Part shown: in pieces, positions 6,462 through 13,380 of the stretch
How the letters are laid out: the number at the start of each line of letters is the position of its first letter
Numbering within the stretch: position 1 is the stretch's first letter
Assembly: GCF_048820915.1 (NCBI RefSeq)
Contig: NZ_JBMERR010000039.1
Span: 1-13,721, forward strand
Direction of reading: 5' to 3'
DNA length: 13,721 nucleotides
Source of the DNA: Cribrihabitans_A pelagius
GTDB taxonomy: Bacteria; Pseudomonadota; Alphaproteobacteria; Rhodobacterales; Rhodobacteraceae
The notes under the pieces: model-generated
Databases searched by the model: none
What the model was told of the DNA's origin: nothing
What the model saw: the letters and a program-made list of their open reading frames with translations, nothing else
Made by a program: the position numbers and the translations under genes

Positions 6462-7565
6462 TCAGAAGTCTGTGATGTCTTTCCAGGATCCGCTGTCGGC
6501 CGAGGCCAGCGTGGCGGCGATCACCCGGTTGACCTCGTGCCCGTCGCGGAATGTGGGCCAAAGCGCCTTGCCGGTCTCGATAGCCGTCAGGAAGTCCTTG
6601 GCCTCGATGATGATCTGGTCCTGGTAGCCGGTGCCGTGGCCCGGCCCCTGGCAGAAGGGTGCGTAGTCGGGATGCGCCGGGCCGGTGAGGATTTTCGTGA
6701 AGCCGCGCGTCGCCTCCGGCCCCTCCCTGCGGTAGAGCCAGAGCGCGTTCTGGTCCTCCTGGTCGAAGCGGATCGCGCCCTTAGTGCCCGTGATTTCATA
6801 GGCATAGCCCATCTTGCGCCCGGTCGCCACACGGCTGAAATACATCTGTCCCATGGCACCGTTCTCGAACCGGCACATCATCTGGGCGTGGTCGTCGTTG
6901 GTGACCTCGCCGCCGGGCCGGGATTTGTGAACGGTTTCATAGCTTCCCATGACCCGTGCAATCGGCCCCATCAGGGCCAGCGCTCCGTTGATCATATGCG
7001 GCGCCAGATCGCCCATCGTGCCATTTGCCATGCCGCTGGTGCGCCACGACGCCGGGGCCGCGGGGTCGGCAAGGAAATCCTCGGTATGTTCGCCGCGGAA
7101 CCAGGTGATGCCGCCGATTTCCCCGTCTGCGATCAACTTGCGCGCGAACTGGCTGGCGGGGGTGCGGATATAGTTGAAGCCCACCATATTGACCGCGCCC
7201 GCGGCCTCGGCCGCGGCTACCATCGCGGCGCTGTCGTCGAGCGAAGCGCCCAACGGCTTTTCGCAGAACACCGGTTTCCCGAGCCTGAAGGCCGCCTCGG
7301 CGATTTCGCGGTGGGTCTCCTGCGGGGTGGCGATGACGATGGCCTCAACCTCGGGCGCCTCCACGAGCGTGCGCCAGTCGGCGGTGGCACGGGCGAATCC
7401 ATAGGCCGCGCGGTAACGCTCGGCGCTCTCCGCGCTGGAGGCGCAGACAACCTCGAGCCGGGGCCTCAGGGCGGTGCCGAAAATCGCCCCCACCGAGGAC
7501 ATCGCAACCGCGTGCGCCTTGCCCATGTAGCCGCCGCCCAGAATGCCGATTCCGATCTCAGCCAT
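6462..7565 (-). CDS. Gfo/Idh/MocA-family oxidoreductase (inositol/sugar dehydrogenase)
   Basis: This is the first gene of the minus-strand operon, 367 residues long. The nucleotide-binding motif is ILGGGYMGKAH (8-18). The second strand ends in VVCASS with no acidic residue, which hints at NADP use, unlike the other two paralogues. K103 lies in CEKP, and D186/H190 in GDLAPH form the usual catalytic pair. It probably oxidises an inositol isomer or a sugar, or reduces an inosose; the substrate cannot be fixed. I chose the ATG at 7565 because AGGGAGGG precedes it and the Rossmann fold starts at residue 4. The open frame continues far upstream only as an antisense artefact of iolD. It is divergent from iolD across the operator at 7594-7611. 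Confidence 0.9.
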   Translation of the reverse strand: MAEIGIGILGGGYMGKAHAVAMSSVGAIFGTALRPRLEVVCASSAESAERYRAAYGFARATADWRTLVEAPEVEAIVIATPQETHREIAEAAFRLGKPVFCEKPLGASLDDSAAMVAAAEAAGAVNMVGFNYIRTPASQFARKLIADGEIGGITWFRGEHTEDFLADPAAPASWRTSGMANGTMGDLAPHMINGALALMGPIARVMGSYETVHKSRPGGEVTNDDHAQMMCRFENGAMGQMYFSRVATGRKMGYAYEITGTKGAIRFDQEDQNALWLYRREGPEATRGFTKILTGPAHPDYAPFCQGPGHGTGYQDQIIIEAKDFLTAIETGKALWPTFRDGHEVNRVIAATLASADSGSWKDITDF

Positions 7566-7593
7566 CACGTCCCTCCCTTTTTTGCGAATATGG

Positions 7594-7611
7594 TTTGCAA
7601 CCGGTTGCAAA
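7594..7611. promoter_or_regulatory. LacI-family operator between the two catabolic operons
   Basis: TTTGCAACCGGTTGCAAA is a perfect 18-bp palindrome centred on CG, containing the same 14-bp core as the site at 3305-3318. It lies in the 123-base gap between the divergent dehydrogenase gene and iolD and can control both. It is the longer and probably stronger of the two sites. Confidence 0.83.
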
Positions 7612-7622
7612 AGTTGTATCGT
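7595..7622 (+). promoter_or_regulatory. Candidate promoter of the iolD operon
   Basis: TTGCAA (7595-7600) and TATCGT (7617-7622) are 16 bases apart on the plus strand. The -35 element is part of the operator, as in the transporter promoter. A second TTGCAA at 7605-7610 with TAGACA at 7628-7633 is an alternative. I could not identify a convincing promoter for the opposite direction. Confidence 0.4.
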
Positions 7623-7688
7623 GAGTCTAGACATCCCGCAAGCCGCAATCGGCCGGCCGACAGGATTTCCCAGGGAGGGTTCGCGCAT

Positions 7689-9557
7689 ATGACTACGACA
7701 GAGGGCACCATCCGGCTCACCGCAGCCCAGGCGATCATTCGCTGGCTGTCCAGCCAGTATATCGGCATCGGCGGGCAGGAGCTGCGCGTCTGCGGCGGCG
7801 GCTTCGGCATCTTCGGCCACGGCAACGTGACCTGCCTCGGCGAGGCGCTGAACCGCGTCCGCGAGGAATTGCCGCTCTATCGCGGCCAGAACGAGACCAG
7901 CATGGGATTCGCCGCTGCCGGTTACGCCAAGCAATGGCTGCGCCAGCGCTTCATGTTCTGCACCGCTTCTGCCGGTCCCGGCACCGCCAACCTGCTGACC
8001 GCCGCCGGGCTGGCTCATGCCAACCGGCTGCCGATGCTGATGCTCTGCGGCGATAGCTTCATCACGCGGCTGCCGGATCCGGTGCTGCAGCAGATGGAGA
8101 ACTATTACGACCCCACCCTCGGCGTGAACGATGCTTTCAAGCCGGTCAGCCGCTATTGGGACCGGATCTGCCACCCGGCACAGGTGATCCAGTCGCTGCC
8201 CGCCGCGCTGGCCACGATGCTCGATCCGGCGGACTGCGGTCCGGCATTCATCGGTCTGCCGCAGGATGTGCAGGGGTGGACCTATGATTATCCCGAGAAG
8301 TTCTTCGAGAAGAAGGTGCACCGGATTCGCCGCCAGCCGCCGGATGCGGCAGAGATTGCCGATGCGGCGGACGCGTTGCGGGGCGCCGAACGCCCGATGA
8401 TCATCGCGGGCGGCGGCGTGCAGTATTCGCGTGCGGTGGACGAGCTGACGGCCTTTGCCGAGAGGCATCAGATCCCCGTGGTCGAGACCATCGCGGGCCG
8501 GGCCAATATGGTGGCGGCGCACGGGCTCAATATCGGGCCGGTTGGTGTCACCGGATCCGACAGTGCCAACGCGGTGGCCGCTAAGGCCGACGTGATCCTC
8601 GCGGTTGGCACCCGGTTGCAAGATTTCACCACCGGATCCTGGACGGCCTTTGCCAAGGACGCCCGGATCGTCGCGGTCAACGCGGCCCGTCACGATGCGG
8701 GCAAGCACATGTCGCTGCCGGTCGTGGGCGATGCGAAATTGTCCCTGACGGCTTTGAGTGACGCGCTCGGCTACACCGCGCCCGAAACCTGGGTGAACTT
8801 CGCCAAGGAAGAGCGCAGCAGGTGGGATGCCTACGTCGCCGAGAACGTGAAGCCGGGCAACCGGCCCAATTCCTATGCCCAGGCGATCGGCGTGGTGAAC
8901 GGGCTCTGCGACAAGCGCGACCGCATTGTTGCCGCCGCAGGGGGCCTGCCGGCCGAGGTCACGGCCAACTGGCGGACCCTGGATACCGGCACCGTCGACG
9001 TGGAATTCGGTTTCTCCTGCATGGGCTACGAGATCGCCGGCGCCTGGGGCGCGCGCATCGCGCAGGCCGAACAGGAGCCGGAGCAGGACACCATCACCTT
9101 CTGCGGCGACGGTTCCTACATGATGCTGAACTCGGACATCTACTCCAGCGTCCTGAGCCGGAAAAAGCTGATCGTGCTGCTGCTCGACAACGGCGGCTTC
9201 GCGGTCATCAACAAGCTGCAGAACAACACCGGCAACGAGAGCTTCAACAATCTGCTTGAGGACTGCCCGACCATCCCGGAACCCTTCGGCGTGGATTTCG
9301 TGGCCCATGCGGCCTCGATGGGCGCCAGGGCCGAAAAAGCCGCCAACCCGGCGGAGCTGGGCGAAGCCTTCAAGCGCGCCAAGGCATCCGACAGGAGCTA
9401 TGTGATCGTCATGGACGTCGATGCCTACGAAGGCTGGACCACCGAAGGCCACGCCTGGTGGGAGGTCGGCACGCCGCACATCACCGGCAGCGACCGTGTG
9501 CGCAAGGCGCATGAGGACTGGGAAGCCGGCCGGGCCAAGCAGCGGCGGGGCGTGTGA
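7689..9557 (+). CDS. iolD: 3D-(3,5/4)-trihydroxycyclohexane-1,2-dione acylhydrolase IolD
   Basis: This ThDP-dependent enzyme opens the ring of trihydroxycyclohexane-1,2-dione to give 5-deoxy-D-glucuronate (EC 3.7.1.22). It is 622 residues, normal for IolD, with the acetolactate-synthase-like three-domain layout. The N-terminal ThDP-activating glutamate is E69 in YRGQNETSMGF. A central domain begins near PMIIAGGGVQYS, and the C-terminal ThDP/Mg motif runs from GDGS (473-476) to DN (500-501). The ATG at 7689 follows an AGGGAGG site about 10 bases away; the open frame extends upstream to 6378 but that part is antisense to other genes. It is the first gene of the plus-strand operon and is likely controlled by the operator at 7594-7611. 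Its stop overlaps the iolC start. Confidence 0.95.
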   Translation: MTTTEGTIRLTAAQAIIRWLSSQYIGIGGQELRVCGGGFGIFGHGNVTCLGEALNRVREELPLYRGQNETSMGFAAAGYAKQWLRQRFMFCTASAGPGTANLLTAAGLAHANRLPMLMLCGDSFITRLPDPVLQQMENYYDPTLGVNDAFKPVSRYWDRICHPAQVIQSLPAALATMLDPADCGPAFIGLPQDVQGWTYDYPEKFFEKKVHRIRRQPPDAAEIADAADALRGAERPMIIAGGGVQYSRAVDELTAFAERHQIPVVETIAGRANMVAAHGLNIGPVGVTGSDSANAVAAKADVILAVGTRLQDFTTGSWTAFAKDARIVAVNAARHDAGKHMSLPVVGDAKLSLTALSDALGYTAPETWVNFAKEERSRWDAYVAENVKPGNRPNSYAQAIGVVNGLCDKRDRIVAAAGGLPAEVTANWRTLDTGTVDVEFGFSCMGYEIAGAWGARIAQAEQEPEQDTITFCGDGSYMMLNSDIYSSVLSRKKLIVLLLDNGGFAVINKLQNNTGNESFNNLLEDCPTIPEPFGVDFVAHAASMGARAEKAANPAELGEAFKRAKASDRSYVIVMDVDAYEGWTTEGHAWWEVGTPHITGSDRVRKAHEDWEAGRAKQRRGV

Positions 9558-10537
9558 TGGAGCGGTTGATACACGGCATCAAACAGGGGCGTTTCGCCGT
9601 CTTCGGGCGGGCGGGCATGGACATGTACGCCGACCCTCAGGGCACCAAGGCCGAGCACGCAGAAACCTTCCGCGCCGGTCTCGGCGGCTCTTCCGCCAAC
9701 ATCTGCGCGGGGCTCTGCAAACTGGGCATGAAGACGGCGCTGGTCACCTCGGTCAGCGACGACACCGTCGGCCGTTTCTGCACCAACCGTCTGCGCCACT
9801 ACGGCGTCGGCACGCAATACGTGAAGGTCATCGGCGGTGAATACCGCGTCTCGCTCGCGGTCTATGAAAGCACCATGGACGACTTCCAGCTCTGCATCTA
9901 CCGCAACAACGCGGTCGACTTTCAGGTGACGGAAGAAGACGTCGACCGGGTGGATTACGCCAGCTTCGGCGCACTCATCACGGCCGGCACGGTCTTCGCG
10001 GCCGAGCCGTCGCGCTCCTCGACCTTCCGCGCCTTCGCGAACGCCCGCAAGGCCGGGCTGCCGGTGATCTTCGACATCGATTACCGCGCCTACAGCTGGC
10101 CGTCTCCCGAGGTTGCCTCCGAGGTGCTCACCCGCGCAGGCGAGGAAAGCGACATGATCGTCGGCAATGACGAGGAATTCGGCTTCATGGCGGGCAGCTT
10201 CGGCAAGGGCCTTGACAAGGCCCGTGAACTGGCCGCCAGGGGCAAGCTGGTGATCTACAAGATGGGACAGGAGGGCGCGATCACCTTCGCCAACGGCGAG
10301 GAAATCCGCACCGGCATCTACCCCGTCACCGCCGTCAAACCCAACGGCGCGGGCGACAGCTTCATGGCAGGCCTGCTGGCCGCGATTGCCGAAGGCCGCC
10401 CGCTGCAGGAGGCGGTCCTGCGCGGCTCTGCCTGCGCCTCCATCGTGGTCAGCCAGCCCGGATGCGCACCGGCCATGCCGGCCACCGCCCAACTTGAAGA
10501 CTTCCTGGCCGCGCACCCCGGCCCAACCGACACCTGA
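9557..10537 (+). CDS. iolC: 5-dehydro-2-deoxygluconokinase IolC
   Basis: This PfkB-family (ribokinase-like) kinase phosphorylates 2-deoxy-5-keto-D-gluconate with ATP (EC 2.7.1.92). It has 326 residues. The N-terminal PfkB signature region GLGGSSANICAGLCKLG is at 41-57. The C-terminal anion-hole and catalytic motif is KPNGAGDSF, with GAGD at 264-267 and D267 as the presumed base. I chose the ATG at 9557, which overlaps the iolD stop as TGATG; a GTG one codon earlier is also open but less likely. The one-base overlap points to translational coupling with iolD. The cytosolic product is the substrate for the aldolase encoded two genes downstream. Confidence 0.93.
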   Translation: MERLIHGIKQGRFAVFGRAGMDMYADPQGTKAEHAETFRAGLGGSSANICAGLCKLGMKTALVTSVSDDTVGRFCTNRLRHYGVGTQYVKVIGGEYRVSLAVYESTMDDFQLCIYRNNAVDFQVTEEDVDRVDYASFGALITAGTVFAAEPSRSSTFRAFANARKAGLPVIFDIDYRAYSWPSPEVASEVLTRAGEESDMIVGNDEEFGFMAGSFGKGLDKARELAARGKLVIYKMGQEGAITFANGEEIRTGIYPVTAVKPNGAGDSFMAGLLAAIAEGRPLQEAVLRGSACASIVVSQPGCAPAMPATAQLEDFLAAHPGPTDT

Positions 10538-10549
10538 AAGGAGAGGCCG

Positions 10550-11407
10550 ATGCACATCGCGCCCCATGACAACGCCAACAAACCCATCGTCGACGCGGAC
10601 CACGACCGCGTGCCGCTCAACTACTTCAACATCGTGAAACTCAAGCAGGGCGAGAGCTTCGAATACTCCGTCGACGGCTACGAGACCTGCGTCGTCCCTG
10701 CCACCGGCACCGTCAACGTCGAGGTTGACGGCACCGCTTACGACGGCATCGGCCAGCGCACCGAAAACGTCTGGGACGGCGAGCCCGAAGGCGTCTACGC
10801 CCCGGTGGGCGCGTCGGTGCGCATCACCTGCACCACCGGCGCGACAGAGACATTCATCGCCGGCGCAAAATACGACAAGAAGCTCGCACCCTTCGCCGTC
10901 CGCGCCGCCGATCTCGACGTGGTGCAGTATGGCTCGGACGACACCAAGACCCACCGCAAGATCAAGCACATCCTCGGCGCGAACCATCACGGCAAGGTCG
11001 GCCGGCTGCTGGTCTCCGAGCTCTACACGGTGGGACAGGGCGGCTGGTCGGGTTTCCCGTCACACAAGCATGACACCGACCGTCACGACGGCAATGGCGA
11101 GCTGATCGAGACCCGCCACGACGAGACCTACAACTTCCGCTTCCGGCCCGACTACGGCTCCGGCCTTCAGATGCTCCAGCGCGAAGAAGGCAAGCCGGGC
11201 GACGCCTATCACATCATGGACGGCTCCACGATCCTGATCGACAAGGGCTACCACCCCTGCGCCGTGCTGCCGGGCTACGAGATGTATTACTTCACCATCC
11301 TCGGCGGCCTCAGCCAGCGCAGCCTGAAGCAGTACTTCCAGCCCACCCACGCGGAACAGCTGCACACCATCCCCGGCATCATGGACATGGTGGCAAAGTT
11401 CAAATGA
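10550..11407 (+). CDS. iolB: 5-deoxy-glucuronate isomerase IolB
   Basis: This enzyme converts 5-deoxy-D-glucuronate, the IolD product, to 2-deoxy-5-keto-D-gluconate, the IolC substrate (EC 5.3.1.30). It has 285 residues with the KduI/IolB double-cupin fold. Metal-site residues are visible in the second cupin: H172 and H174 in SGFPSHKHD, E192 in HDETYNF, and H235 in KGYHPC. An AGGAGA-type ribosome site precedes the ATG, 12 bases after the iolC stop. Its own stop shares four bases (ATGA) with the next gene. Length and motifs are normal for the family. Confidence 0.94.
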   Translation: MHIAPHDNANKPIVDADHDRVPLNYFNIVKLKQGESFEYSVDGYETCVVPATGTVNVEVDGTAYDGIGQRTENVWDGEPEGVYAPVGASVRITCTTGATETFIAGAKYDKKLAPFAVRAADLDVVQYGSDDTKTHRKIKHILGANHHGKVGRLLVSELYTVGQGGWSGFPSHKHDTDRHDGNGELIETRHDETYNFRFRPDYGSGLQMLQREEGKPGDAYHIMDGSTILIDKGYHPCAVLPGYEMYYFTILGGLSQRSLKQYFQPTHAEQLHTIPGIMDMVAKFK

Positions 11408-12234
11408 GCCTCGTCACGCTGTCAGACGTCCTGCAGCCCGCTCTGCGCGACGGCCACGCCGTCGCGGGCCTCGTCACCCTCGGCTGGGAGGACATGCGGG
11501 CCTATGTGGCCGCCGCCGAGGCCGAAGGTTGCCCGGTGATCCTGCAAGCCGGCCCCTCCTGCCGCGAACACACGCCGCTGCCGGTGCTGGGCGCCATGTT
11601 CCGGCATCTGGCCGAAAACGCCTCCGTCCCCGTCGTCGCCCATCTCGACCACGGCTACACCGCCGAGGACTGCCGCATCGCCATCGACAGCGGCTTCACC
11701 TCGGTGATGTACGACGGTTCGCGCAAGCCCTTGGCGCAGAACATCGATGAAACCGCGGCGATTGCCGGAATGGCCCGTGCCGCGGGCGTCTCCTGCGAGG
11801 GCGAGATCGGTTTCGTCGGCTATTCCGGCGGCGAAGGTTCTGCCGGGACCGACCCCGAAGAGGCCGCGCAATTCGCCCGGGAGACCGGCGTGGACGCCAT
11901 GGCCATTTCGGTCGGCAACGTCCATTTGCAACAGGACAAGGAGGGCGGCCTCGACGAGGCCCGCATCCGCGCCATCGAAGCGGTGACCGAAGTGCCGCTG
12001 GTGATCCACGGCGGCTCCGGCGTGCCGGTGGCGCAGCGCCGCAAGCTGGCGCGGGGCTCTTCCATCTGCAAGTTCAACATCGGCACCGAGCTGCGCATGG
12101 CCTTTGGTCACGCCCTGCGCGAGGCCGTCGCCCGCGACCCGGACCGCTTCGACCGCGTGCAGATCCTCAAGGAAACCCACGACCCGCTCGTCGCCGCCAC
12201 CCGACTCGTGCTGCAAACCTTCAAGGGAGCCTGA
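11404..12234 (+). CDS. Class II aldolase, IolJ-like (deoxy-5-ketogluconate-6-phosphate aldolase)
   Basis: This is a zinc-dependent class II fructose-bisphosphate aldolase family member of 276 residues. Zinc ligands are readable: H83 in AHLDHGY, H174 in VGNVHLQ and H202 in VIHGGSG, with catalytic D82. The segment CEGEIGFVGYSG is the usual core strand and loop. Placement directly after iolD, iolC and iolB argues for the IolJ reaction, splitting 2-deoxy-5-keto-gluconate 6-phosphate to dihydroxyacetone phosphate and malonate semialdehyde (EC 4.1.2.29). A fructose-bisphosphate or tagatose-bisphosphate aldolase cannot be excluded from the sequence alone. The start overlaps the iolB stop by four bases and the stop is 1 base before iolG, so the gene is firmly within the operon. 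Confidence 0.9.
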   Translation: MSLVTLSDVLQPALRDGHAVAGLVTLGWEDMRAYVAAAEAEGCPVILQAGPSCREHTPLPVLGAMFRHLAENASVPVVAHLDHGYTAEDCRIAIDSGFTSVMYDGSRKPLAQNIDETAAIAGMARAAGVSCEGEIGFVGYSGGEGSAGTDPEEAAQFARETGVDAMAISVGNVHLQQDKEGGLDEARIRAIEAVTEVPLVIHGGSGVPVAQRRKLARGSSICKFNIGTELRMAFGHALREAVARDPDRFDRVQILKETHDPLVAATRLVLQTFKGA

Positions 12235-12235
12235 C

Positions 12236-13225
12236 ATGCTCAACATCGGACTTCTGGGCTGCGGCCGCATCGGCCAGGTCCACGCCCGTTCCATCGCCGT
12301 CACCGAGGGCGCAAGGGTGAGCGCCGTCGCCGACGCCTTCGAGGCCCCGGCAAGGGCGCTGGCCGGCCAGACCGGAGCCGCCGTCATGGAGCCGCTCGCG
12401 CTTATCGACAGTGCTGACGTCGATGCCGTTGTCATCGGCACCCCCACCGACACCCACTATGACCTGATCCATGCCGCCGCCGCCGCTGGCAAGGCGATCT
12501 TCTGCGAGAAGCCGGTCGACATGTCCGCCGCCCGCATCCGCGACTGCGGCCGGGCGGTCGAGGCCGCGGGCGTGCTCTTCATGACCGCCTTCAACCGCCG
12601 CTTCGATCCCAGTTTCGCCAACGTTCAGTCCCGGATCGCGGACGGGGAAATCGGCAGCGTCGAGATCGTGACAATCCAGTCCCGCGATCCCTCGCCGCCG
12701 CCGGTCAGCTATATCCGGAGTTCCGGCGGACTGTTCCGGGACATGATGATCCACGACCTCGACATGGCCCGTTTCCTGCTGGGGGAGGAACCGGTGACGG
12801 TCTATGCGGCGGGCGCATCGCTGGTCGACCCCGGAATCGGCCAGGCCGGCGACGTGGATACGGCGGCAGTGACGCTGTCCACGGCCAGCGGCCGGATCTG
12901 CCAGATCACCAACTCCCGCCGCGCCAGCTACGGCTATGACCAGCGGATCGAGGTGCACGGCGAAAAGGGAATGCTGCGCGCCGGGAACGTGCTGGAAAAC
13001 ACCGTGGAGGTTGCGACTTCAGCCGGATTCAGAAAGGCGCCCGCGCAGCACTTCTTTCTGGAGCGCTATGAGGCGGCCTATCGCGCCGAGATGGCGCATT
13101 TCGTCGACTGTGTCGTCAATCAGAAGCCCGTATCACCTGGAATGGAAGATGGTTTGCGCGCTCAGCTGTTGGCAGATGCCGCGACGCGCTCTTTCGAGCA
13201 GGGCACGGTCATTCGCATGGATTGA
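12236..13225 (+). CDS. iolG: Inositol 2-dehydrogenase IolG (Gfo/Idh/MocA family)
   Basis: This enzyme oxidises myo-inositol to 2-keto-myo-inositol with NAD, the first catabolic step (EC 1.1.1.18). It has 329 residues, normal for IolG/IdhA. It shows the Rossmann motif GLLGCGRIGQVHA (5-17) and D33 at the end of the second strand, which favours NAD. K92 lies in CEKP, and D169/H173 in FRDMMIHDLD form the catalytic pair typical of inositol dehydrogenases. I chose the ATG at 12236 because GGGAG lies before it, 1 base after the aldolase stop; the open frame upstream (from 12104) is a shadow of the aldolase gene. It is the last gene of the operon. Which of the three dehydrogenases takes which isomer is inferred, with this one closest to authentic IolG. 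Confidence 0.9.
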   Translation: MLNIGLLGCGRIGQVHARSIAVTEGARVSAVADAFEAPARALAGQTGAAVMEPLALIDSADVDAVVIGTPTDTHYDLIHAAAAAGKAIFCEKPVDMSAARIRDCGRAVEAAGVLFMTAFNRRFDPSFANVQSRIADGEIGSVEIVTIQSRDPSPPPVSYIRSSGGLFRDMMIHDLDMARFLLGEEPVTVYAAGASLVDPGIGQAGDVDTAAVTLSTASGRICQITNSRRASYGYDQRIEVHGEKGMLRAGNVLENTVEVATSAGFRKAPAQHFFLERYEAAYRAEMAHFVDCVVNQKPVSPGMEDGLRAQLLADAATRSFEQGTVIRMD

Positions 13226-13318
13226 TGTCCGAAGGTAGACACGTGGTGAGCGGCGAGGCGGGGCCATACCGGCCGGCAGCTTCGCGGCGAACATCCAGTA
13301 CAGCACCCGGTAAAGAGG

Positions 13319-13334
13319 GGTCCGTTGCATTAAC
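13319..13334 (+). repeat. Terminal inverted repeat of the right IS6 copy (IRL)
   Basis: GGTCCGTTGCATTAAC is the perfect reverse complement of 165-180. The 93 bases before it (13226-13318), following the iolG stop, hold no recognisable gene or clear terminator. Confidence 0.8.
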
Positions 13335-13380
13335 CGTCGTGAGGTCAGAGACATCGCTGCCCCAAGCTGAGGAGTGAGCG

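Noticed and set aside
6378..7688. A plus-strand open extension upstream of iolD
   Set aside because: It is antisense to the dehydrogenase and IolE-like genes, shows no family motifs, and crosses the operator. IolD has normal length and a ribosome site at 7689.
8604..8624. Operator-like half site CACCCGGTTGCAAG inside iolD
   Set aside because: Only one arm of the palindrome is present, and it lies within coding sequence.
6462..9512. A minus-strand open frame of about 1016 codons running across iolD into the dehydrogenase gene
   Set aside because: Only the part from 7565 down encodes a recognisable protein with a ribosome site. The rest is the antisense strand of iolD, which stays open because of the high GC content.
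13319..13334. Similarity between the IS repeat (CCGTTGCATT) and the LacI-type operator arm (CCGGTTGCATC)
   Set aside because: The IS repeat is not palindromic and its sequence is explained by the IS6 family end. The resemblance is probably chance.
13133..13354. A 73-codon minus-strand frame spanning the end of iolG, the scar and the IS repeat
   Set aside because: It overlaps iolG and the IS end and has no ribosome site that I can see. It is not supported as a gene, although its middle part is noted as a possible remnant.
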